In this document: piece after piece, positions 33,325 through 42,310 of the stretch
Position numbering within the stretch: the stretch's first letter is position 1
Layout of the letters: each line of letters begins with the position of its first letter
NCBI GenBank assembly: GCA_048058975.1
Contig: JBLLNP010000007.1
Location: 124,001 to 188,000 of the forward strand
From: RHLJ01 sp048058975
GTDB lineage: Bacteria; Bacteroidota; Rhodothermia; Balneolales; Balneolaceae
Reading direction: 5' to 3'
DNA length: 64,000 nt
Position numbers and translations under genes: made by a program
The notes under the pieces: generated by a model
What the model was told of the DNA's origin: nothing
Databases searched by the model: none
Seen by the model: the letters and a program-made list of their open reading frames with translations, nothing else

Positions 33325-34419
33325 CTATTTTTTGATGAAGGGCGGCCTGGTTACTACTGCCGCCGCAGATTTATTTCGTATGGCGATGTTGATTGCAGAG
33401 CCTTCCGCAGCGTATGCTTTCTCAACATAACCCATACCTACCCCTTTACCTAAAGTTATAGACATTGTTCCGCTGGTTACCACACCAATGCTATCCCCGT
33501 TTTCATTTGTAATTTCGTATCCGTTTCTGGGGATTGAACGCTCATCGCTCATAACAAATCCTACCATTTGCCTGTCAATCCCTTCTTCTTTCTTTTTGAG
33601 GAGTGCTTCTTTTCCAATAAAGTCACCCTTATCAAACTTGGTAATCCACCCCAACCGGGCTTCAAGTGGATGTGTGTCTTTAGTGATGTCATTTCCATAA
33701 AGAGCGTATCCCATTTCCAGGCGTAAGGTATCCCGGGCTCCCAGGCCACATGGTTCAATACCAAATTCTTCTCCCGCTTCAAAAATAGCGTTCCATACTG
33801 CTTCGGGATCTGCCGAGTTTATATCAAAATAAAGCTCAAAACCTTTCTCACCTGTATACCCTGTTCCGGAAATAATCATATCAGCACCGGCCAGTTTACC
33901 GGATGTGAACGCGTAAAAGCCAACTCCTTCCATATCAACATCTGTAAGCTTTTGCAACGCTGGTGCTGCGTTTGGCCCTTGTACTGCAAGTAATGCATAA
34001 TCATCCGACTTATTTTCGAGTTCTGCATTCATTGAGTTTTGAGAGCTGATCCAATCAAAATCTTTTTTCACATTAGCACCATTTACCACCAGCAGGTACT
34101 CTTCTTCTCCCAATTTATACACGATCAGGTCATCGACAATACCGCCGTCTTCGTAACACATGCAGGAATACTGCGCTTTACCTGGAACCAGTTTTGAGAC
34201 GTCATTTACCGTTACTTTTTGTACCAAATCAAACGCTTTGGGACCACTTATAAAAAATTCGCCCATATGAGAGACGTCAAATACTCCCACTGCTTCACGA
34301 ACTGCTGCGTGTTCTGCTTTGATTCCTTTGTATTGTACCGGCATTTCGAATCCGGCGAAGTCAACCAGTTTGCCACCCATTTTTTTGTGGATGGAATAGA
34401 AAGGAGTTTTGTTTGGCAT
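33325..34419 (-). CDS. gcvT: Glycine-cleavage aminomethyltransferase (T protein)
   Basis: A 364-residue folate-dependent enzyme that moves the methylene group from aminomethyl-lipoyl H protein to tetrahydrofolate and releases ammonia. Characteristic segments: GGKLVDFAGFEMPVQYKGIKAEHAAVREAVGVFDVSHMGEF (about residues 14-55), the Asp of DVSHMGE, VQGPNAAPALQKL (about 134-146), ISGTGYTGEKGFELYF and GLGARDTLRLEMGYALYGNDITKDTHPLEARLGW (about 230-263). Full family length. No other gcv gene lies nearby. It is the first gene of the gcvT-comB-ftsK run. No glycine riboswitch was recognised upstream. Confidence 0.95.
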   Translation of the reverse strand: MPNKTPFYSIHKKMGGKLVDFAGFEMPVQYKGIKAEHAAVREAVGVFDVSHMGEFFISGPKAFDLVQKVTVNDVSKLVPGKAQYSCMCYEDGGIVDDLIVYKLGEEEYLLVVNGANVKKDFDWISSQNSMNAELENKSDDYALLAVQGPNAAPALQKLTDVDMEGVGFYAFTSGKLAGADMIISGTGYTGEKGFELYFDINSADPEAVWNAIFEAGEEFGIEPCGLGARDTLRLEMGYALYGNDITKDTHPLEARLGWITKFDKGDFIGKEALLKKKEEGIDRQMVGFVMSDERSIPRNGYEITNENGDSIGVVTSGTMSITLGKGVGMGYVEKAYAAEGSAINIAIRNKSAAAVVTRPPFIKK

Positions 34420-34526
34420 GTGAGTTAGTTTCGTCTGTAGCTTGTTTAATGTGCGAAGTTAATGATTTTTGGAGAATGAATTGAGCTTTGTTTGAGTTTG
34501 GGCAAGCAAATACATTAAAACTACGC

Positions 34527-35162
34527 ATGAAATATTATTCAAAAGAAGACCTGAAAGAACTACCCTCCCGTTATCGGGCTCATTTTATAAACAGTGTGAC
34601 CGGGTATAAGTCTTCAAACCTTATTGGTACTGTATCAAAAGAGGGTATTACTAATTTGGCTGTTTTCAGTTCCATAACACATTTGGGAAGCAACCCTCCC
34701 TTGCTGGGTTTTGTACTGCGCCCAAGAACCGTGACCAGAAATACCTACGATAACCTAAAAACCGCCGGAGTTTTCACGGTTAATCATGTGAATGCGGATA
34801 TCATCCAACAAGCACATCAGACATCCGCTAAATATGATTCGAATATTTCAGAATTTCGTGAAACAGGCTTAACTGAAGTGTATTTGAATGATTTTAGAGC
34901 CCCTTTTGTGAAAGAAAGCTCCATCAAACTTGGGTGCAGTTATCAGAACGAATATTTCCTTGAAGAGAATCAGTGCATCTTTATTATCGCAAATATTGAG
35001 CATATTTATTTGGATGCTTCTATTCAAAGTGACGATGGCTGGTTGAATCTGGAGGAAGCCGGTACAGTATCTGCTACCGGTCTGGATGGCTATGCACTTC
35101 CCAAAATACTGGACAGATTCAGTTACGCTGAACCAGGGAAAGAGCCTGAGTCTATAAAATAA
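34527..35162 (+). CDS. Flavin reductase family protein
   Basis: A 211-residue flavin-binding oxidoreductase (flavin_reduct/FMN-binding split-barrel family). Starting at ATG 34527 (MKYYSKEDLKELPSRYRAHFINSVTGYKSSNLIGTV) gives the natural N-terminus; an in-frame TTG at 34488 would add 13 unsupported residues. Features: NLIGTVSKEGITNLAVFSSITHLGSNPPLLGFVLRPRTVTRNTYDNLKTAGVFTVNHVNADI is the flavin-binding core of the family. The substrate (reduced FMN for a partner oxygenase, or a direct role) is unknown. No monooxygenase is adjacent. It is divergent from gcvT. Confidence 0.82.
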   Translation: MKYYSKEDLKELPSRYRAHFINSVTGYKSSNLIGTVSKEGITNLAVFSSITHLGSNPPLLGFVLRPRTVTRNTYDNLKTAGVFTVNHVNADIIQQAHQTSAKYDSNISEFRETGLTEVYLNDFRAPFVKESSIKLGCSYQNEYFLEENQCIFIIANIEHIYLDASIQSDDGWLNLEEAGTVSATGLDGYALPKILDRFSYAEPGKEPESIK

Positions 35163-35164
35163 TT

Positions 35165-35665
35165 TTAGAAACTAAAATTAGCGATATAGCGCCTGATTTC
35201 TTGTCTTAAATTCTTTTTTTCTACTATGATTGTTTTGTTTGTTCCAATCGAATAGAATTGTCGCAAGTAGTCTTCGCTCATTTTATCTCTTATTTCATTT
35301 CCCTCTTGAGTTAGTTGTTGGATCCCTTCAGTTTGGATAGCGGAATAAAATACCTGCCCATATTTACCTGCTTGAATTATGTTTTCAGGTAACCGATATA
35401 ATGAGGTAACTGATAGGGCTGTGTATCCATCTTCGTTTTCCTCTGAAAGCCCAACAAGAAACATTACTCCTTCTGTCTCGGAATATTCTGCCCCTGATTT
35501 TATCATTTCTGAATCAAAGATTTTTCTGACTTCATTTAGTCTTTTAAAATCCGACTCCTGCGTTACCGTAAAAGTAGAGCTGAATTTTATTGCCTCCTGA
35601 GCAAAAACCGGGGTGGCAATTATTACCATTACTAAGTTGAGAATCAGACGTCTTACGTTTTTCAT
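35165..35665 (-). CDS. Hypothetical exported protein
   Basis: A 166-residue protein with a clear signal peptide (MKNVRRLILNLVMVIIATPVFAQEA), cleaved after residue 22-23. The mature part has no recognised domain; it alternates short strands (TFTVTQESDF, GVMFLVGLSE, GYTALSVTSLYRL) with helices and ends in RRYIANFSF. It lies convergent with the flavin reductase gene, 3 bases apart, and upstream there is room for its own promoter. No partner is suggested by context. Confidence 0.5.
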   Translation of the reverse strand: MKNVRRLILNLVMVIIATPVFAQEAIKFSSTFTVTQESDFKRLNEVRKIFDSEMIKSGAEYSETEGVMFLVGLSEENEDGYTALSVTSLYRLPENIIQAGKYGQVFYSAIQTEGIQQLTQEGNEIRDKMSEDYLRQFYSIGTNKTIIVEKKNLRQEIRRYIANFSF

Positions 35666-35718
35666 TTTGCCTCTTTATTTGTTAATGAGATAGTAGCGTT
35701 TTTATCAGAGGCGAGGTT

Positions 35719-36180
35719 TTATTTACTAGTTAAAAAATCTTCCGGGTCAACCGCATTTTCATTCAAGAAAATCATAAAATGAAGATGAGGCTCATCTGTA
35801 AGACCTGTATTTCCGGATTTCGCAATTTGCTCTCCTTGTTGCACCAGGTTTCCCTCTTGCAACCCTTCCATTGCTTCCAAAAGATTCGCATATAAGGTTT
35901 TAATTCCTTTTCCATGATCTATAATAACCACCTCTCCAAGGTTTCCTTTTTTACCTACGTATTCAACTTTCCCGGTTGCAGAGGCATATACTTTTGTGCC
36001 AATTGGAGTAGCATAATCCACACCATTGTGTAACCTTTCATATTGAAGGATAGGATGAAATCGCATTCCGTATTTGCTTACTATTTCAAACTGATGGTTA
36101 ACAGGTGAGATCAATGTGATTTCTTCTAACGGAGAAAATGAAAGCATCCCTAGAAATAGAGGTATAAATATAATTTTCAT
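35719..36180 (-). CDS. M23-family peptidoglycan metallopeptidase
   Basis: An exported 153-residue endopeptidase. The preferred ATG at 36180 gives MKIIFIPLFLGMLSFSPL, a short signal sequence; an upstream TTG at 36237 would put a non-signal stretch first. The LytM/M23 domain covers about residues 30-145: SKYGMRFHPILQYERLHNGVDYATPIGTKVYAS (HxGxD-type His and Asp ligands in HNGVDYA), VEYVGKKGNLGEVVIIDHGKGIKTLYANL, and the second His pair in EPHLHFMIF. The zinc set is therefore complete. It is small, with no PG-binding or coiled-coil extension. It probably cleaves peptide cross-links in the wall and is transcribed alone. Confidence 0.83.
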   Translation of the reverse strand: MKIIFIPLFLGMLSFSPLEEITLISPVNHQFEIVSKYGMRFHPILQYERLHNGVDYATPIGTKVYASATGKVEYVGKKGNLGEVVIIDHGKGIKTLYANLLEAMEGLQEGNLVQQGEQIAKSGNTGLTDEPHLHFMIFLNENAVDPEDFLTSK

Positions 36181-36286
36181 TTTTGGTTTCTCTTGGTTTA
36201 AATAACTGAACTTTATAAAAATAAACTTTATTCCCAATTGATCAAGCCTGATTTATTCCGATGCTTTTTACTTGCTCCATTCTCCT

Positions 36287-36294
36287 TATCTTTG
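36287..36294 (+). promoter_or_regulatory. Candidate -7 promoter element upstream of mrp
   Basis: TATCTTTG matches the TAnnTTTG -7 consensus and lies 31 bases before the mrp ATG, leaving a leader of about 25 bases. No clean -33 TTG at the usual distance was seen, so confidence is moderate. Confidence 0.4.
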
Positions 36295-36325
36295 GCAAAA
36301 TCAAATTTCAGACTGAATTTCTTCC

Positions 36326-37438
36326 ATGTCCATCAATAAAGAACAAGTAAAAACAGCACTGGCTCACGTTCTTCACCCAACCGAAAAACAGGATCTTATT
36401 TCTCTGGATATGATCCAGGATCTTATCGTTCAGGATAAATATGTTTCCTTTACCCTGGAAATGCCGGAACAAAATGAAGCTCTTGCCATCGATTTAAAAG
36501 AAAAGGCAACCGGAGCCATTCATAAGTTTATTGATAAAGATGCCATAGTAGATATCCAGATTGGGATTAATGTTTCCAAACGAAAGAACGCACCGGAACC
36601 CGCACAACAAGCCTCCCATCAAAACCAAGTATTACCAGGCGTAAAACATATTATCGCTGTTGCCTCGGGAAAGGGTGGTGTTGGGAAATCTACTGTAGCG
36701 GTAAATATTGCCGCAGCACTTGCAAGAACCGGGGCTAAAGTTGGTTTGATGGATACCGATGTGTATGGCCCCAGTATTCCAACCATGTTTAATTTGTTTG
36801 AGCGGCCTAACATTACGACTCAAAAGAAGCTAATCCCACTTGAGAAGTATGGTATTAAAATGGTGAGCATGGGTTTTTTGGTGGATGTAAATCAAGCGAT
36901 GGTATGGCGCGGACCAATGGCTACCAGCGCTATCAAACAGTTTATGACCGATGTTGAATGGGGCGAGCTTGATTACATGGTGCTTGATATGCCTCCCGGA
37001 ACCGGAGACATCCAGCTTACCATTGTACAAACGGTTCCGCTAAGCGGAGCTGTTATTGTTTCCACCCCACAAACCGTAGCTTTAGATGATGTGCGCAAAG
37101 GCGTAGCTATGTTCCAAAAGGTGAAAGTGCCTGTACTTGGGGTGATTGAAAACATGGCATACTTTATTCCTCCGGATATGCCGGGTAAAAAATATCATAT
37201 TTTTGGAGAAGGTGGAGCTTCCCGACTTGCTGAAGAACTTTCGGTTCCGGTACTAGGAGAAATACCTCTTGAACAACCCATTCGGGAAGCAGGAGATAAT
37301 GGCAAACCTATTGTGATTGCCGATGAGGATTCCAATGCTGCAAAGGCTTTTATTACAGCTACTGAGAACATGGTCCAGCAGCTGGAAACACGTTCTGATG
37401 AAAGCACACCCAAGGTTGATATTACTTTTCGTTCCTAG
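36326..37438 (+). CDS. Mrp/ApbC-type P-loop ATPase (Fe-S carrier family)
   Basis: A 370-residue cytoplasmic ATPase. Residues about 5-85 are an MIP18/DUF59-like domain (VKTALAHVLHPTEKQDLISLDMIQDLIV), often fused to Mrp proteins. The deviant Walker A GKGGVGKSTVAVNIAAALA lies at about residues 115-133. It is followed by KVGLMDTDVYGPSIPTMFNL, DYMVLDMPPGTGDIQLTIVQ and GVIENMAYFI. The region where ApbC carries the CxxC pair that holds the cluster (MAYFIPPDMPGKKYHIFGEGG) has no Cys, as in other Bacteroidota-like members, so cluster binding must differ. Members help in Fe-S protein assembly. The TRIC-like gene starts three bases after the stop, so the two are probably co-transcribed. Confidence 0.88.
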   Translation: MSINKEQVKTALAHVLHPTEKQDLISLDMIQDLIVQDKYVSFTLEMPEQNEALAIDLKEKATGAIHKFIDKDAIVDIQIGINVSKRKNAPEPAQQASHQNQVLPGVKHIIAVASGKGGVGKSTVAVNIAAALARTGAKVGLMDTDVYGPSIPTMFNLFERPNITTQKKLIPLEKYGIKMVSMGFLVDVNQAMVWRGPMATSAIKQFMTDVEWGELDYMVLDMPPGTGDIQLTIVQTVPLSGAVIVSTPQTVALDDVRKGVAMFQKVKVPVLGVIENMAYFIPPDMPGKKYHIFGEGGASRLAEELSVPVLGEIPLEQPIREAGDNGKPIVIADEDSNAAKAFITATENMVQQLETRSDESTPKVDITFRS

Positions 37439-37441
37439 CCT

Positions 37442-38047
37442 ATGACTATAATCTCTATTCTGGATCTTATAGGCACATTCGTTTTTGCTATAAGTGGAAT
37501 TCGAATGGCTGCAAGCAAAGAGATGGATATTTTTGGAGCGGCCGTAATAGGATTTGCTGTGGCGATTGGTGGAGGAACTACACGGGATATACTTTTAGGA
37601 AGTTACCCTATTACCTGGATTTCAAATTTGATCTATCCCGCCGTTATTCTTTCAGCTGTGCCATTTACTTACCTCATTAGAAATAGACACAAGGACATTC
37701 GGAAACCTCTTTTCTTATTTGATACTATCGGCCTGGCTCTTTTCACAATAAGCGGCATGGAGAAGGCCTTATCCTTTGGATTAAATCCGTTCATGGCCGG
37801 TATTATGGGCATGATTTCGGCTGTAGTAGGTGGAATTATAAGAGATATTCTTTGCAGGGAGGTACCCTTAATTTTCAGAAAAGAAATTTATGCTACTGCT
37901 TGTCTGGTAGGTGCGTTGGTTTTTTACTTAGGGATTTTTCTTGAAATACCCTCCACCATCAATTATCTGGTTACAACCTCGGTAGTTATTGGTATTCGAA
38001 TTGCAGCAATAAAATTTGATTTACAATTGCCAAAAATGAAGGCTTAG
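37442..38047 (+). CDS. TRIC-type (UPF0126/YicG) membrane cation channel
   Basis: A 201-residue inner-membrane protein with about seven helices. It contains the two internal repeats of the family, each carrying a GG-rich kinked motif followed by R-D: FAVAIGGGTTRDILLG (about residues 36-51) and ISAVVGGIIRDILCREVP (about 126-143). These belong to the trimeric intracellular cation channel (TRIC) family, monovalent cation channels. The start overlaps no gene and is three bases after mrp; a link between them is not obvious. Confidence 0.88.
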   Translation: MTIISILDLIGTFVFAISGIRMAASKEMDIFGAAVIGFAVAIGGGTTRDILLGSYPITWISNLIYPAVILSAVPFTYLIRNRHKDIRKPLFLFDTIGLALFTISGMEKALSFGLNPFMAGIMGMISAVVGGIIRDILCREVPLIFRKEIYATACLVGALVFYLGIFLEIPSTINYLVTTSVVIGIRIAAIKFDLQLPKMKA

Positions 38048-38110
38048 CTTCTTCACATTTTTTTCATATAACGCCATTAGCTTTGTCTCAATTAAGTTAA
38101 TAGAGGTGTT

Positions 38111-38581
38111 ATGAATTTCGTAGATACGTTCGAAAAGACAGATGAGGCTATAACTGGCTGGATGGCTCGTTATGGCCTTTTTATTATGAGAGTGGGGCTA
38201 GGTATTATTTTTCTTTGGTTTGGAGCGTTAAAGTTTTTTCCGGGATTGAGCCCCGCCGAAGAAATGGTTAGAAATACCGTCTATTTTGTTAACCCGGATT
38301 TATTTATCCCTGTTTTGGCTAGCTGGGAAGTCTTAATAGGTATTGGTTTGATTGCGGGGAAGTTTATGAGGATCACTTTACTTCTTTTGTTTCTTCAAAT
38401 GCCCGGCACCGTTCTTCCGGTTTTTATTCTCCCCGATGTGGTCTGGACATCCTTTCCTTTTGGACTAACGCTTGAAGGGCAGTACATCATTAAAAATCTT
38501 GTTCTTGTTAGCGCCGGGCTTGTTTTGGGGGCTACTGTGAGAGGGGGGAGGCTTACTAACCAGAGTGAGTATCAGAAGTAA
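38111..38581 (+). CDS. DoxX-like membrane protein
   Basis: A 156-residue protein with four hydrophobic helices. Features: YGLFIMRVGLGIIFLWFGALKFFPGLSPAEEMVR (about residues 22-54), then LASWEVLIGIGLIAGKFMRITLLLLFLQMPGTVLPVFILPDVVW and FGLTLEGQYIIKNLVLVSAGLVLGATV. This matches DoxX/DUF417-type small membrane proteins, whose function is poorly known (quinone-linked redox in some). Its last 26 bases overlap the 3' end of the minus-strand symporter gene, a tail-to-tail overlap. It follows the TRIC gene by 63 bases. Confidence 0.75.
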   Translation: MNFVDTFEKTDEAITGWMARYGLFIMRVGLGIIFLWFGALKFFPGLSPAEEMVRNTVYFVNPDLFIPVLASWEVLIGIGLIAGKFMRITLLLLFLQMPGTVLPVFILPDVVWTSFPFGLTLEGQYIIKNLVLVSAGLVLGATVRGGRLTNQSEYQK

Positions 38582-40019
38582 GTTTGCTTACAACTATTGT
38601 GATTAACCCACTGGCAAAAAATGCCGGGATTAATTCATAAAGCATATCATTGAGAACGGGAGTTAATTCCCAGATAATAGTTACAACCGTTCCCGTTAGT
38701 ATTCCTGCAATTACTCCTTTTTTTGTAGTGCCTTTCCAGTAAAGTGCTAAAATAGAGGTCGGACCTAATGAAGCTCCAAGACCCGCCCAGGCAAAAAGTA
38801 CCAGCCAATACACCAGTTCTTCTGCAAACCATCCAAAAACCAATGCAATACCTACCAGCAGAACTACTACAATCCGACTGTACAACACCAACTGCTTCTG
38901 TGATACTTCTTCTTCCTTTTTGATTAGCTTGTCATATATATCCCTGACAACGCTGGATGCCGCAACCAGTAGCTGGGAATCGGCCGTAGACATAATCGCT
39001 GCAAATATAGATGCAATAACTATTCCGAACATTATCGGGCTTAAATGAAGTTGGGCTAAGAATGGATAGAGGTTTTCTTCATCCGCGGAAGGCAGCATCC
39101 CCACATCCGGAAAATAAGCCCGCCCTACCAAACCAATCAGAACGGCACCTGCCGCCATTACAATATTCCAGAAAGTACCAACTGCTGCCGCGAATTTGAG
39201 ATTGTCTGCGTTATCAATTGCCATATAACGAGACAGAATATGAGGATTTCCTGGTGAGCCCAGTCCAATGCCAACAAATCCGATAAAAACTCCTGCACTT
39301 AATGCCAGAGGATCAAGAAGGGTTACATCCTGAATACTCAACTGGTGGATCATTACAGACCAACCTCCTAAATCGTAAATCGCGATAATTGGTAAGAATA
39401 CCAGTGCAAAAATCATAAAAAAGGCCTGAATGGTATCCGTTAGGCTAACTGCCAGAAATCCTCCTAATACAGTATAGATCAGAATAATCGCGGCAGAAAG
39501 CGCCACCCCGGTATTCTGATCTATTCCAAAACTGGAAGAAAACGCCTTGCCTCCTGCTACGAACTGAGCAGAAACATAACTCACCATGAATATCAAAAAA
39601 ACAGATACCAATACAGCCCGTAGAGAGCCATTCTTATCGTCAAACCTTTCAGCAAAAAAATCTGGTACCGTTATACAATCGTGCTGTTCAGAGAATGTTC
39701 GCAGTCGTTTAGCATAGGTTAAAAACAAAACCAACTCAACTAATATATAACCAAAAAGAGCCCAGATGGCGGAGACTCCGCGCATGTACACCAACCCCGT
39801 AACACCCAATAGTAGCCATGCGCTCCTTCCAGAGACAACCGCGGATAAAGCTATTACCAGCTTATTCATTTTTCTTCCACCAATAAAAAACTCGCTTATT
39901 CCGGAAGAAGAAAATCGTGCAGAATAAATACCTACAGCGATTAAAAGAATCAGGTAACCCAGAAAAGTATATATCGCATGTCGGTCAACAACAATATCTA
40001 TGACCTGGGTTTCCTGCAT
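38556..40019 (-). CDS. Sodium:solute (proline-type) symporter
   Basis: A 487-residue SSS-family transporter with about 13 membrane helices. Visible motifs: YTFLGYLILLIAVGIYSARFSSSGISEFFIGGRKMNKLVIALSAVVSGRSAWLLLGVTGLVYMRG (about residues 14-80), similar to PutP, and GGFLAVSLTDTIQAFFMIFALVFLPI (about 186-212), the signature segment for the sodium site. IASIFAAIMSTADSQLLVAASSVVRDIY (about 335-362) is strongly PutP-like. The substrate is probably proline or a related compound, but close paralogues carry other solutes. It is followed upstream (12 bases) by gdhA on the same strand; together they suggest amino-acid uptake and catabolism. Confidence 0.87.
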   Translation of the reverse strand: MQETQVIDIVVDRHAIYTFLGYLILLIAVGIYSARFSSSGISEFFIGGRKMNKLVIALSAVVSGRSAWLLLGVTGLVYMRGVSAIWALFGYILVELVLFLTYAKRLRTFSEQHDCITVPDFFAERFDDKNGSLRAVLVSVFLIFMVSYVSAQFVAGGKAFSSSFGIDQNTGVALSAAIILIYTVLGGFLAVSLTDTIQAFFMIFALVFLPIIAIYDLGGWSVMIHQLSIQDVTLLDPLALSAGVFIGFVGIGLGSPGNPHILSRYMAIDNADNLKFAAAVGTFWNIVMAAGAVLIGLVGRAYFPDVGMLPSADEENLYPFLAQLHLSPIMFGIVIASIFAAIMSTADSQLLVAASSVVRDIYDKLIKKEEEVSQKQLVLYSRIVVVLLVGIALVFGWFAEELVYWLVLFAWAGLGASLGPTSILALYWKGTTKKGVIAGILTGTVVTIIWELTPVLNDMLYELIPAFFASGLITIVVSKLTSDTHSG

Positions 40020-40031
40020 AAAAAAACCAGC

Positions 40032-41438
40032 TTATGGGAAAATGCCCATCTGCTCGTACATAATTCCAATCTTGTTGATTGCACTTATGAATGCTGCGGT
40101 CCTTAAATCGTCTAAATTATTTTCTTCGCGAATCTGAGCAATTTGTTGGTAGGCAGTAATCATAGTTTCTTCCAGGCCGGAATCAACAATGTCTGCTTCC
40201 TCTGCACCATGTGTAAGCTTATCTCGTACTTCATCAGAATATTCTTTTCCTGTAATACTCTCTAATTCCCGAACTATTCTGGATAAACTTTCTTCATCAA
40301 ATCTCTTATTCATTCTGCCATAACGCACGTGCTGTATATCTTTCAGCCATTCGAAGTAAGAAACTACTACGCCGCCTGCATTTAGATAAGAATCCGGAAG
40401 AATCAGCGCTCCTCTTTCTTTAAGAATGTCGTGGGCATCAGCTGTTGTTGGCCCGTTTGCTGCTTCCGCAATGATTTTTGCCTTAACGTTGTGCGCGTTA
40501 TCGCCGGTAATCTGGCTTTCTAGTGCTGCCGGAATAATAATGTCACATTCCTGAGTAAAAATATCTTTGTTGGATGGTAACTCCTTACTATTCCCGAAGC
40601 CAATAATGCTTCCAGTTTCTTTTCTAAAATTAATCAACGCTTCCAGATCTATTCCGTTAGGGTCGTAAATAGCTCCTTCAAGTTCAGAAACACCAATCAT
40701 TTTGGCTCCAGCCTCTGTCATATATTTAGAGGCATGGTAACCCACGTTACCAAGCCCCTGAACAACAAATGTTTTGCCTTCCACTCCGGTACTTAGCCCA
40801 AGCGCATCCATATCTTTTTTGTCATTACAAGCCTCTCTGATTCCAAAATAAACACCCCGGCCTGTTGCTTCTGTTCTTCCTCGTATCCCACCCATTTGAA
40901 TGGGCTTTCCCGTTACACATGCTTCAGCATTAATATCGTCTTTCATTTGGCGATAAGTATCCAAAATCCATCCCATTTCCCGGGCTCCTGTACCATAATC
41001 CGGAGCAGGTACATCTACACCAGGGCCAATAAATCCCTTCTTTACCAACTCAAAAGTGTACCGGCGGGTAATTCTTTCCAGCTCACTTTCAGAATAGCTT
41101 CTTGTACTGATTTTTACACCACCCTTAGCTCCACCAAAAGGCACATCTACTATAGCGCATTTATAGGTCATCAATGCCGCTAATGCCATGGTCTCGTCTT
41201 CATCTACCTTGTGACTATATCTGATTCCACCTTTAGTTGGCATTTTATGGTGGCTATGCTCTACACGCCAACCTTCTATAACTTCTACAGAGCCATCATC
41301 TCTCCTTAATGGAAAAGAAACATGATATACGGTGTTACACATTTTAATTTGATTCAATACACCTTTATCAAATCTGGTGTATTTAGCAGCTTTATCGAAG
41401 TTTTTATTTACCTGCTCGAAGAAATTATAGGTGGACAT
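40032..41438 (-). CDS. gdhA: NAD(P)-dependent glutamate dehydrogenase
   Basis: A 468-residue Glu/Leu/Phe/Val dehydrogenase. It interconverts glutamate and 2-oxoglutarate plus ammonia. The N-terminal domain has PLRRDDGSVEVIEGWRVEHSHHKMPTKGGIRYSHKVDEDETMALAALMTYKCAIVDVPFGGAKGGV (about residues 39-105) with the catalytic Lys in the M-x-x-K-x-A region and the PFGGAKGG motif. The NAD-binding part has FVVQGLGNVGYHASKYMTEAGAKMIGVSE (about 218-246). Coenzyme preference cannot be read safely. The symporter gene 12 bases downstream may be co-transcribed. Confidence 0.93.
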   Translation of the reverse strand: MSTYNFFEQVNKNFDKAAKYTRFDKGVLNQIKMCNTVYHVSFPLRRDDGSVEVIEGWRVEHSHHKMPTKGGIRYSHKVDEDETMALAALMTYKCAIVDVPFGGAKGGVKISTRSYSESELERITRRYTFELVKKGFIGPGVDVPAPDYGTGAREMGWILDTYRQMKDDINAEACVTGKPIQMGGIRGRTEATGRGVYFGIREACNDKKDMDALGLSTGVEGKTFVVQGLGNVGYHASKYMTEAGAKMIGVSELEGAIYDPNGIDLEALINFRKETGSIIGFGNSKELPSNKDIFTQECDIIIPAALESQITGDNAHNVKAKIIAEAANGPTTADAHDILKERGALILPDSYLNAGGVVVSYFEWLKDIQHVRYGRMNKRFDEESLSRIVRELESITGKEYSDEVRDKLTHGAEEADIVDSGLEETMITAYQQIAQIREENNLDDLRTAAFISAINKIGIMYEQMGIFP

Positions 41439-41520
41439 AAACTGAATTTATTTGTCTTTTTTTTTGAGGCAACCAAAGGTCGTGCTAATCTTATTTAGAA
41501 ACAATAAAAAAGCGCTTTTT

Positions 41521-42258
41521 TTATTCATTTATTGGAAGCGCAACGTGAAGATGATCTGCTGTGCCAACATGGCGAATAACCTGAAGCCCCATTGTTCTTA
41601 ATGACCACTCCAATATTTTATTTCTGAACTCAGAATGGCCTATAGTTCTCAGGTCGATCGCGTGTACAAAGCCGTTTTTCTGTTCATAGTGGAGAGAGCT
41701 TTCCAGTGGAGTTAATCCCCAGGAAACATAATCTTCTTCCGTGCGCCTAATATCTGTAATTACTAAATCCTTTTCCGCAAGCGTGGCTGTTGCCACTGAA
41801 ACTCTAAGTATGGGGTGCAACGATCTATATACCTCTCTCACATCCTCGGATTTTGCATTTACACTTGAAAGATACATTAGTCCATATATACAAAACCCGC
41901 CAACCAACGCAGCGACTCCTCCTAATCCAAATTGAGCCAACAATTTTTTATTCTTCACCTTTCTAAAAAGAAACAAAACATAAATTCCTAAAAGAGACGT
42001 ACTAGCTATTATTCCTGCAATTAACGCTGCCCAGGCATTCCAATCTTTCGCTAAATTTAAAAATATAGATGTGCGAATAAGAATAAAGAATGGAATAATC
42101 CCCAAAGCAATAATGAGTAGAATAAAGAATGCTATTTTAAATATTCTCTTCTTAAGAGAAAGCCGTTTAACTTTTTCTTCACGGATGGTATTCTCAAACC
42201 TCATGTCAGGTTTAAGATTTAGTAACCAATCAATGTCTTTTTGGGAGATTTTTTCCAT
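41521..42258 (-). CDS. Membrane protein with M15-like (D-Ala-D-Ala-peptidase-fold) C-terminal domain
   Basis: A 245-residue protein. The first about 35 residues are basic and cytosolic, followed by helices at about 38-62 (AFFILLIIALGIIPFFILIRTSIF), 74-96 and 107-132. The C-terminal half (about 145-245) should be outside. It contains SSLHYEQKNGFVHAIDLRTIG and, 35 residues later, TADHLHVALPI. In the M15 peptidase family (VanY, VanX, endolysins) the metal ligands lie in S-x-H-x-x-G-x-A-x-D-x-R and H-x-H. The match here is partial but in the right order, with SLHY, AIDLRT and DHLHV. So a wall peptidase-like fold anchored in the membrane is likely; activity is uncertain. It is transcribed away from gdhA's start region as a single gene. 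Confidence 0.55.
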   Translation of the reverse strand: MEKISQKDIDWLLNLKPDMRFENTIREEKVKRLSLKKRIFKIAFFILLIIALGIIPFFILIRTSIFLNLAKDWNAWAALIAGIIASTSLLGIYVLFLFRKVKNKKLLAQFGLGGVAALVGGFCIYGLMYLSSVNAKSEDVREVYRSLHPILRVSVATATLAEKDLVITDIRRTEEDYVSWGLTPLESSLHYEQKNGFVHAIDLRTIGHSEFRNKILEWSLRTMGLQVIRHVGTADHLHVALPINE

Positions 42259-42310
42259 GTCCGCTTACACGTCTTCTTTTAAAGTCATGTTTCGGACTAA
42301 TACTTACAAA

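Noticed and set aside
34201..34428. Plus-strand frame within gcvT (69 residues)
   Set aside because: Antisense shadow of the well-conserved GcvT N-terminus.
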